Part shown: positions 30,122 to 37,100 of the stretch, one piece after another
Layout of the letters: each line of letters opens with the position of its first letter
How positions within the stretch are numbered: the first letter of the stretch is position 1
Origin: an uncultured Actinoplanes sp.
Lineage (GTDB): Bacteria > Actinomycetota > Actinomycetes > Mycobacteriales > Micromonosporaceae
NCBI RefSeq assembly: GCF_934643405.1
Contig: NZ_CAKUCL010000044.1
Location: 1-37,100, forward strand
DNA: 37,100 bases
Direction of reading: 5' to 3'
Position numbers and translations under genes: made by a program
The notes under the pieces: model-generated
Databases searched by the model: none
The model's input: only the letters and a program-made list of their open reading frames with translations
What the model was told of the DNA's origin: nothing

Positions 30122-31141
30122 ATGACCGAGCTCACCTCGTTCATCGCCGGGCTGCCGAAGGCCGAGCTGCATGTGCACCACGTCGGGTCGGCCTCACCGC
30201 GGATCGTGGCCGAGCTGGCCGCCCGGCACGAGGGCAGATCGCCGGTGCCCGCCGACCCGGCCGCCCTCGCCGACTACTTCGCGTTCCGCGACTTCGCGCA
30301 CTTCATCGACGTGTACCTGACCGTCGTCGACCTGATCCGCGACGACGAGGACGTGCGCCTGCTGACCTACGAGGTGGCCCGGGAACTGGCCCGCCAGCAG
30401 GTGCGGTACGCGGAGCTGACCATCACGCCGTACTCGAGCGTGAAGCGCGGCATCCCGGCGCCGGCGTTCTGCGCGGCGATCGAGGACGCCCGGCGCGGCG
30501 CGGCGACGGACTTCGGCATCGACCTGCGCTGGTGCTTCGACATCCCCGGCGAGCTGGGCGTCCCGGCCGCCGAGCAGACCCTGCGGATCGCCCTGGAGGA
30601 ACAGCCGGACGGCCTGATCAGTTTCGGGCTGGGCGGCCCCGAGGCCGGGGTGCCGCGGCCGCAGTTCAAGCCGTACTTCGAGAAGGCGCGCGCCGCCGGG
30701 CTGCACAGCGTGCCGCACGCGGGTGAGACGACCGGCCCGGAGACCATCTGGGACTCGCTGCGCGAGCTGGGCGCCGAGCGGATCGGCCACGGCATCTCCG
30801 CCGCGCGGGACCCGGAGCTGCTCGCGTACCTCGCGGAGCACCGCATTCCGCTGGAGATCAGCCCCACTTCCAACGTACGGACGAGGGCCGTCGCGTCGAT
30901 CGAGGAGCATCCCCTGCCGCGGATCGTCGAGGCGGGCGTGCCGGTCAGCATCAACTCCGACGACCCGCCGATGTTCGGCACCACCCTCGAGGAGGAGTAC
31001 GCCGTGGCCGCGCGGCTGCTCGGGCTCGATGAGCGTGGCGTCGCGTCGGTGGCGAAGGCCGCCGTCGAGCAGAGCTTCCTCGCCCCCGAGGGCAAGGCGG
31101 CCCTGCTCGCCGAGATCGACGCCTACGCCGGCCTCGGTTAG
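30122..31141 (+). CDS. Adenosine-deaminase-family enzyme, probably aminodeoxyfutalosine deaminase
   Basis: A 339-aa Zn-dependent deaminase. Zinc ligands are H17/H19 (AELHVHHVGS), H200 (SVPHAGET, with catalytic E203) and D281 (SINSDDPPMF); RIGHG (221-225) is also conserved. Classical adenosine deaminases have H-L-D-G or H-L-E-G after the first HxH; here it is HHVGSASPRIVAELAARHEG. That form belongs to the streptomycete-type 6-aminodeoxyfutalosine deaminases of the futalosine menaquinone route, as I recall from work on enzymes related to SCO5662. Hence this call over plain Add, though no other mqn genes are in the window to back it. GAGAGGGAAC precedes the ATG. Confidence 0.85.
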   Translation: MTELTSFIAGLPKAELHVHHVGSASPRIVAELAARHEGRSPVPADPAALADYFAFRDFAHFIDVYLTVVDLIRDDEDVRLLTYEVARELARQQVRYAELTITPYSSVKRGIPAPAFCAAIEDARRGAATDFGIDLRWCFDIPGELGVPAAEQTLRIALEEQPDGLISFGLGGPEAGVPRPQFKPYFEKARAAGLHSVPHAGETTGPETIWDSLRELGAERIGHGISAARDPELLAYLAEHRIPLEISPTSNVRTRAVASIEEHPLPRIVEAGVPVSINSDDPPMFGTTLEEEYAVAARLLGLDERGVASVAKAAVEQSFLAPEGKAALLAEIDAYAGLG

Positions 31142-31199
31142 GAGCCGGCCACCTCGATGATGGCCCGGACCGCGTCCGCCGAAACCCTCGTTCCCCAGC

Positions 31200-31370
31200 A
31201 GTCCGTCGATCGTGGAGTTGACCGAGACCGGCCAGTCGATGTCGGCGTTCGCGTCGGCCTGCGGGTGCGTCCTCATGAGAACGACCACCGGTCGCCGCCG
31301 ACGGCAGGTACCGCGACAACGATTCCCACTCGGCATCGGTCAGCTCACAGCGGCGGATCACGCCGTACAT
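31200..31370 (-). pseudogene. Decayed IS5-family transposase remnant
   Basis: Two pieces of one transposase in different frames. From the ATG at 31370, MYGVIRRCELTDAEWESLSRYLPSAATGGR matches the N-terminus of IS5-type (DUF4096) transposases. From about 31276, in another frame, QADANADIDWPVSVNSTID matches the middle (D-W-x-V-S-V-D-S-T region, here N for the catalytic D). The stretch between the two, normally about 90 residues, is missing, as is all of the C-terminal catalytic part. No terminal repeats are seen. The 240-base gap between the deaminase and the lectin protein therefore holds an old insertion. Confidence 0.65.
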
Positions 31371-31380
31371 CCACTGTCAG

Positions 31381-33555
31381 CTAGTCCGGGACCGCTGTCC
31401 AGCTCTGGTGGCGCTGGCCGTTGCCCTTCTGCAGCACGAGCACCCGGTGCGCGCCGAAACGCTGGTTGCCGACCCCGGCGACCAGCGTGCCGAGGCGCAG
31501 CGTGAAGCCGAAGTCGGTGGCCTGCAACGACCAGAGGCCACCGGCGCCGGCCGCGCACGAGCCCTGCACCAGCGGCTGGCCGGTGACCTTCCGGCCGTTC
31601 AGCGGCACCACGCACTTGCCGGTCGCGCGGGACACCAGCGTGTACTGGTTGGCGCCGGCCGGGACCAGCTGCCACTGCTGCTGCGCGTCGTCGTCGGTGC
31701 CGCTCAGCGTGATCGGCGTGCCGTCGGCGGTGCGGGCCGCGTACAGGTCGGCGGCGCCACCGGTCAGCGCGTTGGTGAGGGTGAACCAGGAGTTCTGCGC
31801 GGGCCGGGCGGCCGGCGCGGTCTCGGCCGTGGCCGTCGCCGTGTAAGCCGGCCCGGACTTGACCGTGACCCGGTACTTCGCGTCCGGCTTGAGGCCGATC
31901 AGCCGGGCCCGGGTCACCTTCGTCGTGGCGATCGGCGCGCCGTCCACCGACACCTCGTAGGTCGCCGTGGGGGACGCGGCGCTCCAGTTGAGACGGACCG
32001 AGCCGCTCGTCGCGTCGCGCACCTCGAGGACCGCCTGCACGGCGCCGGCGGCCGCCGGCGGCGAGGTGACCTTGGCGGCCACCGGTTCGATCGGCAGGCC
32101 GGTCGCGCTCGGGGTCGGCGTGGGCTCGCCGGTCGGGGCCGGCTCGGCCGGAGTCTCGCTGGGGCTGGGCGGGGCGTCCCCGCCGCCGTCCTCCACCCCG
32201 CCGGTCTGGACCGGCGCGGTCGGCGTGGCCGTGCCGGCCGTGGCCGGCTTCGGCGTGGCGGGCGGGGTCGTCGTCGCGGTGGCGGTGGCCGCGGCGGTGG
32301 GCGGCGGCGCGCCGATCGCGTCCGGGATGTCGTCGCCGCCGTCGCTGCGCAGCAGGAACTCGCTCTCCGCGATGTTCCAGTTCTTGTCCAGGTAGCTGCC
32401 CGGCTTCGGGTTCGTGCTGAAGTAGTCGTCGTGGCCGCAGTCGAGCCGGATCTCGTGCTTCTTCGGGCACACGGTGCGGACCTGCCGGTGCGAGCGGTCC
32501 GGGCCGCACAGCAGGTCGTACTCGTCGAGACAGCCCCCGGCGCCGCTGGCGTTCGGCGACCCGGTCAAGGTCGCGCCCAGCGAGTGGGTCAGCTCGTGCG
32601 CGGCCATCACCGAGCTCCAGCAGCCGGCGTCCACCCGCCCGTACGACGGTCCGCCGTTGTTGCGGTTGCCCAGCCCCTTGCGGCGGTCCGCGACGTACGT
32701 GGCGATGCCGCAGTAGACGTTGGCGTCGGCGAACATCAGGTATTTGCGGTCGGTCCGGTTGTACCCGAGCTTGCCGAGCGCGCCGATGCTGGCCGTGAAC
32801 GACCCGAGCGCGCCGGCCGGCAACTGCACCTCGGCCACGTCCACCCGGCACTGGGGGTCGGTGACGAACCGGACGTGCCGCGAGCCGCCGGTCTCCCCGG
32901 CGCTCTGGTCGAAGATCTGGTCCACCCCGGACGACCAGGTGCGGATCGAGCCCAGGAAGTCGGTGTACCGGCTGGGTGTGCCGTTCTCGTGCAGGTAGAG
33001 CACCTGGACGCGCTTACCGCTGCGGCCGTCGCCCTCGCACGCCACGTCGTGCGCGCCGATCACGAAGTCGGCCTCGCCCGGCGCCGCGTCCGGCACCAGG
33101 GCCGGGGCGTCCGCGGTGAGCGCGCTGCCACCCTCGTCCCGGGCGATCTCGGCGTCGCCGGGCACCCGGCTCTCCCTCGCCGGCGGGACCGGCTCGGGCG
33201 CCTTGGCGGTCACCGGGGCCACGTCGTGGCGCACCTGCAGGCCGGCCGGCGCCGTGTCCGGTCCATGCGTGCAGGTGACGTCGTCGACCTCGTACGAGCC
33301 GGCGCACAGCGAGCCCGCCTTCGCGGCCTTGAGCCCCCCATAGATCAGGCCCTCGGCCGGGGCGTCCGCGGGCACCGAGGCCAGCTCGATCTGCCGCTGG
33401 CCGGAGCCGCCGGAGACCGTGTCCACCACGCTGGGCCCGACCACCCCGCCGACGCCGAGCAGCGCGAGACCGAACGCGATCGGCAGCAACCGGTGCGACC
33501 GCAGGCGGGCCAACCGGCGATGACCGCGCGGCGCCTGCCGGCGGTGGGTGGACAC
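31381..33555 (-). CDS. Secreted HELTH-motif protease-like protein with FN3 and ricin-type lectin domains
   Basis: A 724-aa exported protein. The N-terminus is basic, followed by a hydrophobic segment (about 22-46) serving as signal peptide or anchor. Residues about 165-405 contain SSVMAAHELTHSLGA (H320-E-L-T-H324), a gluzincin/metzincin-like zinc motif, with many cysteines, and CLDEYDLLCG and CGHDDYFST downstream. A Pro/Thr/Ala linker (about 415-510) leads to a fibronectin type III domain (about 520-610) and a C-terminal ricin-B-like beta-trefoil (about 620-724) with QQQWQLVPAG and CVVPLNG. A zinc-dependent role against glycan-bound protein is inference; the third zinc ligand is not evident. 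The GTG at 33555 has AAGGAGGG just upstream, a better start than ATG 33597. Confidence 0.85.
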   Translation of the reverse strand: MSTHRRQAPRGHRRLARLRSHRLLPIAFGLALLGVGGVVGPSVVDTVSGGSGQRQIELASVPADAPAEGLIYGGLKAAKAGSLCAGSYEVDDVTCTHGPDTAPAGLQVRHDVAPVTAKAPEPVPPARESRVPGDAEIARDEGGSALTADAPALVPDAAPGEADFVIGAHDVACEGDGRSGKRVQVLYLHENGTPSRYTDFLGSIRTWSSGVDQIFDQSAGETGGSRHVRFVTDPQCRVDVAEVQLPAGALGSFTASIGALGKLGYNRTDRKYLMFADANVYCGIATYVADRRKGLGNRNNGGPSYGRVDAGCWSSVMAAHELTHSLGATLTGSPNASGAGGCLDEYDLLCGPDRSHRQVRTVCPKKHEIRLDCGHDDYFSTNPKPGSYLDKNWNIAESEFLLRSDGGDDIPDAIGAPPPTAAATATATTTPPATPKPATAGTATPTAPVQTGGVEDGGGDAPPSPSETPAEPAPTGEPTPTPSATGLPIEPVAAKVTSPPAAAGAVQAVLEVRDATSGSVRLNWSAASPTATYEVSVDGAPIATTKVTRARLIGLKPDAKYRVTVKSGPAYTATATAETAPAARPAQNSWFTLTNALTGGAADLYAARTADGTPITLSGTDDDAQQQWQLVPAGANQYTLVSRATGKCVVPLNGRKVTGQPLVQGSCAAGAGGLWSLQATDFGFTLRLGTLVAGVGNQRFGAHRVLVLQKGNGQRHQSWTAVPD

Positions 33556-33773
33556 GGACCCTCCTTGCCTGGCGGGAGCGCGGTGGGAGGTGGTCATGGG
33601 GTAACCACCTGCCACCGCGCGACAACTCCACCGGTCCTTATCGCGGGGACGATGTGCGGGCTGCGGACCGGGGAGCCGGATGGGATCGAGGGAAGACTGC
33701 CAGCCCGGAGCCGCCGGGGGAATGTCTTTAATCCAAAGCTAAGCAAGTGTTGTACCGTCCGGGTCGATCGGGC
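33556..33773. other. Intergenic region with an AT-rich island
   Basis: 218 bases without a gene between the secreted protein and the histidine kinase. Most is GC-rich without structure. Around 33726-33760 lies an AT-rich island (minus strand TTGCTTAGCTTTGGATTAAA) that could carry the promoter of the secreted protein, with TTGCTT as -35 but no good -10. Nothing else is seen. Confidence 0.35.
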
Positions 33774-35168
33774 TCACTCGGGGCGCGCGGGCCGGCCGCC
33801 GCGTTCCCGGGCCAGCCGCCCCACCAGACCGAACCGGCTCGCCTGCTTGGGGGTCGCGTCGGCGTCGGCCAGCAGCATCACGACGCTGGCGCCGCCCATC
33901 GCGGCCCGGTCCAGGCTGACCGAGCCGCCCGCGGCCTGCGCGGCGCGCCGGGCGATGTCCAGCCCGAGGCCGGTCGAACCCTGGTTGCTCTGGCCACGCC
34001 GCATCGCCTTCTCCGGATCTCCGATTCCCGGCCCGGCATCGTCGATCCGGACCGCCACCCATCCGTCCCGGCGCGAGATGCCCACCTCGAACGCCGTGCC
34101 CTGCGGGGTGTAGCGGAACACGTTACCCAATATCGCATCGATCGCGGCAGCCAGTTCGGCCTTGGCGACCGGCACCGGGATGCGGGTGCTGGCCCCGACC
34201 ACACGGTTCGGCCGGTTCTGGTCGCCGGCCAGCGCGGACCAGAACACCATCCGCTCGCGGACCACCTCGCTGACGTCACACACGCCGGTCTCCGGGGCGG
34301 CCGCGACCTGCGCGGCGACCGCCTTGCGCGTCGTGTTGATCAGCTCGTTGACCTCGCCCTCCAGGGTCACGATCGCCTGCCGGATGCGCCGGATGCCCCG
34401 GCGGCGGTCCAGTTCGGCCTGGTCGAACACGATGCCGATCTGGGTGTCGTCCGGATCCAGGGCCTCGGCATCCAGGCGTAGCGCGGTCAACGGCGTACGC
34501 AAGCGGTGGGAGAGATCGGCGACCAGCTCGCGCTCGTCGGTGCGGGAGGTGATCAGGCGGTCGGCCATCCGGTTGAAGGCGTAGCCGGCCTCGGCCAGCT
34601 CGCGCGGACCGGACGGCTGGATGCGCACGCCCAGGTCGCCGCCGCCCACCGCCAGGGCCGCGTGCACCAGGTTGCGGGCCGAGGTGACCGCGCCGCGGGC
34701 CAGCCGGTCCACCACGATCACCGAACCGGCGACCAGGCCGAGCGCGACGGCGAGCAGCAGCCACCAGTCCCGGGCGGTGCCCTCGCCGGTCTCCGACGCG
34801 GGCACGAAGACCTCGACCACCGACGTCCTGCCGCCGACCGCGACCGGTTGGAGCCGCACCAGGCCGCCGTCCACGTCGGCGGTGACCGTCGTGCTGCCGC
34901 CGGCCGCCTTCTGCACGTCGCGGGCGTCGGCCCGGCCGCCGCTGAACACGCCGGGGGCGTGGATCACCGGATCGCCGCCGGCCGCCTCCAGGCCCTTCTT
35001 CGGCGCCCCGGCGACGATCGCGCCGGCCACCGTGGCGGCCTGCCGGTCGGCGGCGGCCACGGCCTCGTCCCGGTGGTCGGAGCGCAGTTCCCAGCCGAGC
35101 GGCACCAGGAAGGCCAGCGCGGCGATGGCGGTGGTGGCGGCCGTGATGACGGCCAGCCGCGACCTCAG
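33774..35168 (-). CDS. Two-component sensor histidine kinase
   Basis: About 464 residues. TM1 is at 6-25, an outer domain of about 110 residues follows, TM2 at about 135-154, and a HAMP linker at 155-207. The phosphoacceptor is H221 in ELVADLSHRLRTPLTALRL, the N box is LGNVFRYTPQGTAF, the G1 box DDAGPGIG and the G2 box GSTGLGLDIA. The start is unusual: no ATG or GTG is in frame before TM1 outside the regulator gene. The CTG at 35168, overlapping the regulator stop (CTGA), is the best candidate; starts further upstream would overlap the regulator by over 100 bases. It pairs with the response regulator. The signal is unknown. Confidence 0.85.
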   Translation of the reverse strand: MRSRLAVITAATTAIAALAFLVPLGWELRSDHRDEAVAAADRQAATVAGAIVAGAPKKGLEAAGGDPVIHAPGVFSGGRADARDVQKAAGGSTTVTADVDGGLVRLQPVAVGGRTSVVEVFVPASETGEGTARDWWLLLAVALGLVAGSVIVVDRLARGAVTSARNLVHAALAVGGGDLGVRIQPSGPRELAEAGYAFNRMADRLITSRTDERELVADLSHRLRTPLTALRLDAEALDPDDTQIGIVFDQAELDRRRGIRRIRQAIVTLEGEVNELINTTRKAVAAQVAAAPETGVCDVSEVVRERMVFWSALAGDQNRPNRVVGASTRIPVPVAKAELAAAIDAILGNVFRYTPQGTAFEVGISRRDGWVAVRIDDAGPGIGDPEKAMRRGQSNQGSTGLGLDIARRAAQAAGGSVSLDRAAMGGASVVMLLADADATPKQASRFGLVGRLARERGGRPARPE

Positions 35169-35854
35169 TCCGGCGCCACCAACCGGAATCCGACCCCCCG
35201 CACGGTGCGCAGGTAGCGAGGCTTCGCCGCGGACTCGCCCAGTTTCCGACGGAGCCAGTACAGGTGGACGTCGATCGTCTGATCCTCGCCGACCGATGGC
35301 TGTCGCCATACCTCCTCCAACAGCTCGCGTCGCGACACCACTCGGCCCGGGCGGGCGGCGAGATAGGCCAGCAGGTCGAATTCCTTGCGGGTCAGCGCCA
35401 GCGGCTGATCGGCCAGGCTGGCGCTGCGCTCTCCGAGGTCCACGCGCAGCTCGCCGACCTCGTGGACGGCCGGTTGCGCGGCCCGGCTGGCCCGGCCCAC
35501 GCGGCGCAGCACGGTGGCGATCCGGGCGTCCAGGTGGGCGCCGGTGAACGGTTTGACCATGTAGTCGTCGGCGCCGGCCCGCAGCAGCCGCACCACGGTC
35601 TGCTCGTCGTCGCGGGCGGTCGCGATGATGATCGGCACGTCGGTGATGCCGCGCAGCATGCGCAGCGCGTCCGAGCCGTCCAGGTCGGGCAGCCCGAGGT
35701 CGAGCACGACCAGGTCGGGGGTCTCGGCGGCGACCCGGCGCAACGCGTCGAGCGCCGTGCCCACCGCGTGCACGGCGTGCCCCCGGTCGGCGAGCGAGCG
35801 GAGCATGGCGCCGCGCACGACGTGATCGTCTTCGACGAGCAACACCGTGGCCAT
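35165..35854 (-). CDS. OmpR-family response regulator
   Basis: A 229-aa regulator. The receiver domain has LLVEDDHVV, the phosphoacceptor aspartate in DLVVLDLGLPDLDG, IATAR (switch Thr) and MVKPF (Lys). The winged-helix DNA-binding domain (about 128-227) has LTRKEFDLLAYLAARPGRVVSRRELLEEVW and IDVHLYWLRRKLG, ending in the usual YLRTVRGVGFRL. The kinase gene follows with a 4-base overlap. Targets are unknown; the secreted lectin protein encoded downstream of the kinase on the same strand is one candidate. Confidence 0.93.
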   Translation of the reverse strand: MATVLLVEDDHVVRGAMLRSLADRGHAVHAVGTALDALRRVAAETPDLVVLDLGLPDLDGSDALRMLRGITDVPIIIATARDDEQTVVRLLRAGADDYMVKPFTGAHLDARIATVLRRVGRASRAAQPAVHEVGELRVDLGERSASLADQPLALTRKEFDLLAYLAARPGRVVSRRELLEEVWRQPSVGEDQTIDVHLYWLRRKLGESAAKPRYLRTVRGVGFRLVAPD

Positions 35855-35933
35855 GCGAAGACGGTACTGCCCCTGGCAAGCGGGGCCTAACGCGTCATTC
35901 AGGGAGACCCCCCGGCTACCCGGCGTGGTGGAA

Positions 35934-35939
35934 TACCAT
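35934..35939 (+). promoter_or_regulatory. -10 element for a possibly leaderless transcript
   Basis: TACCAT lies so that transcription would begin near 35945-35946, at or next to the GTG start codon of the ADP-ribosylglycohydrolase. No ribosome binding site is present. Leaderless genes are common in actinobacteria. Confidence 0.45.
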
Positions 35940-35944
35940 CCGTT

Positions 35945-36835
35945 GTGCCGATGTCATTCACTCTCTTCCCCGGTACGCGGCTGGCCCTGGCCCTGGAGAG
36001 CCTGGCCGGCCTGAGCGTGGGCGACGCGCTGGGCGCTCAGTTTTTCGTCGCGCCCGTCGATGTGTCCCGGCCGCCACCGGGGCCCTGGCCCTGGACCGAC
36101 GACACCGAAGAGGCGTGCTGCCTGGTCGCGGTGCTCGCGGAGGGTGACTTCGATCGAGATGCATTCGCCGATCTCCTAGGCCGCCGTCACGACCCCTATC
36201 GGGGGTACGGCCCGGGCGCGGTCGTGATGCTCCGGCAGATCCGCGAGGGCCTGCCCTGGCCGATCGCGGCGGCCGCGGCCTTCGACGGGCAGGGGTCGGC
36301 CGGCAACGGCGCGGCCATGCGGGCCGCCCCGCTCGGTGCCTGGCACGCCGACTCGCTGGCGCACGCCGCGGTGCAGGGCGCACGGGCCGCCGAGGTGACC
36401 CACGCGCACCCGGAGGGCATCGCCGGCGGGGTGGCGGTGACGGTCGCGGCCGCGGCCGCCGCGGCCGGACGGCTCGACGGTCACCGGCCCGAACTGCTGG
36501 CCACCGTCGCCGCGCACACCCCGGACGGGCACGTGCGGGACGCCCTGCTGCGAGCGCGGCAGATCGGCGGGCCGCGGGAGGCGGCGCACGAGCTGGGCAA
36601 CGGCACGCGGGCGATGGCCCGCGACACGGTCCCGTTCGCGCTCTGGGTGGCCGACCGGTTCCTCGACGACTATCCGGCGGCGATCGAGGCCTGCGTCGCG
36701 GCCGGCGGGGACGTCGACACCACCTGCGCGATCGCCGGGGGAGTGGTGGCGGCCCACACCGGGATGGACGGCATCCCGCCGGCATGGCTCTCGTCGCGCG
36801 AGCCGCTGCCCGGGTGGCTGCCGGCGGGGCTCTAA
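35945..36835 (+). CDS. ADP-ribosylglycohydrolase family protein
   Basis: A 296-aa DraG/ARH-type protein. Metal-binding motifs: LAGLSVGDALGAQF at the N-terminus, PWTDDTEEA (T51-D52-D53) and GGDVDTTCAIAGGVVAAHTG near the C-terminus, which bind the two Mg2+ ions. GSAGNGAAMRAAPLGAW in the middle is also typical. Enzymes of the family remove ADP-ribose from proteins or related small molecules. GTG 35945 or ATG 35951 may be the start; there is no ribosome binding site, in line with a leaderless mRNA. It is divergent from the response regulator with 90 bases between starts. Confidence 0.88.
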   Translation: MPMSFTLFPGTRLALALESLAGLSVGDALGAQFFVAPVDVSRPPPGPWPWTDDTEEACCLVAVLAEGDFDRDAFADLLGRRHDPYRGYGPGAVVMLRQIREGLPWPIAAAAAFDGQGSAGNGAAMRAAPLGAWHADSLAHAAVQGARAAEVTHAHPEGIAGGVAVTVAAAAAAAGRLDGHRPELLATVAAHTPDGHVRDALLRARQIGGPREAAHELGNGTRAMARDTVPFALWVADRFLDDYPAAIEACVAAGGDVDTTCAIAGGVVAAHTGMDGIPPAWLSSREPLPGWLPAGL

Positions 36836-36842
36836 GCCTCAA

Positions 36843-37100
36843 GTGGGCCGTCCGGCGACCGATTCCAACGCGGTGCGGAGAACAGACAAGGTGCTGGCCG
36901 GAGCCGGCCTGACGATCGCGGCCACCTGGGCCGGCCTGGAGCTGAACGGCCTCGAGCTGGAGGCGTACCTGTTGGGCGTGCCCGCGCTGGCCGCGGTCCC
37001 CGCCTGGCTGGCCCGGCGCTCGGCCGGGCGGCACGTGCGGGCGCTGAGCCGCGCGGCCGACCGCGAGCACGTGCTGGCCGAGCTGGGCACCGCCCTGCTC
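36843..37100 (+). CDS. Start of a membrane protein, partial
   Basis: An open frame with strong G/C third-position bias runs off the right edge (86 codons). After a polar start (GRPATDSNAVRRTDK) come two hydrophobic stretches (VLAGAGLTIAATWAGLEL and YLLGVPALAAVPAWLA), then a basic RRSAGRHVRALSRAADREHVLAELG. It may be the sensor or signalling N-terminus of a larger protein. GTG 36843 lacks a ribosome binding site; GTG 36891 has GGAGA about 10 bases upstream. The family is not recognised. Confidence 0.5.
   Translation, partial: MGRPATDSNAVRRTDKVLAGAGLTIAATWAGLELNGLELEAYLLGVPALAAVPAWLARRSAGRHVRALSRAADREHVLAELGTALL

Noticed and set aside
31408..34113. 901-codon plus-strand open frame
   Set aside because: It is antisense to the secreted lectin protein and part of the kinase, both with clear domains; its product has no recognisable fold.
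36839..37090. Minus-strand 83-codon frame at the right edge
   Set aside because: Its product is Ser/Ala/Arg-rich without structure, while the opposite strand has a frame with membrane helices and better codon bias.

Overview
The window is 37.1 kb of very GC-rich DNA whose codons end almost always in G or C. It has GTG, TTG and probable CTG starts and many ATGA-type overlaps. Its gene families (F420-dependent luciferase-like enzyme, DUF3618/DUF4235/holin trio, DUF1206, T7SS-like small proteins, Zn-dependent HHVGS-type deaminase) point to a filamentous actinobacterium, most likely Micromonosporaceae (Actinoplanes-like). That placement is inference from gene content. No rRNA, tRNA or CRISPR array was seen.

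Layout. 1-7.7 kb: the N-terminal part of a Tat-exported PGRP-type amidase, a VOC protein, an AraC regulator divergent from a FAD monooxygenase, a RecQ helicase, a G6PDH-like F420 enzyme, a 43-aa membrane miniprotein, and a divergent NagZ-like family 3 glycosidase. 7.8-10.6 kb: a four-gene minus-strand operon (YbaB-like protein, membrane-anchored protein, EspC-like protein with a YxxxD motif, and a 359-aa protein with a WxG motif and a hydrophobic hairpin) that looks linked to type VII secretion. It faces away from a conserved unknown gene. 11.3-22.5 kb: a nine-gene minus-strand sugar operon, DUF2291 lipoprotein - RbsA-like ATPase - RbsC-like permease - binding lipoprotein - two transketolase halves - FGGY kinase - TIM-barrel isomerase - secreted DUF1593 protein. 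It is divergent from a SorC-type regulator, with a TTGACA promoter and dyads between them. The gene set matches the D-apiose import, isomerase, kinase and transketolase pathway.

22.5-27.1 kb: a GNAT enzyme, a small lipoprotein, and a run of envelope genes (DUF1206, MscS channel, holin/DUF3618/DUF4235 operon) ending in a strong terminator, then a cold-shock protein with a long leader and its own terminator. 27.1-31.4 kb: a two-TM protein fused to a His/Gly/Trp repeat region, an aldo/keto reductase, a trans-aconitate methyltransferase, an adenosine-deaminase-family enzyme that is probably the aminodeoxyfutalosine deaminase of menaquinone synthesis, and a decayed IS5-type transposase. 31.4-37.1 kb: a large secreted HELTH-motif protein with FN3 and ricin-type lectin domains, a histidine kinase/response regulator pair, a possibly leaderless ADP-ribosylglycohydrolase, and the start of a membrane protein cut by the window edge.

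The most interesting items are the apiose-type operon with its own secreted nucleoside-hydrolase-like protein, the small T7SS-like operon, and the repeat protein whose units resemble prion-type HGGGW copper-binding repeats.
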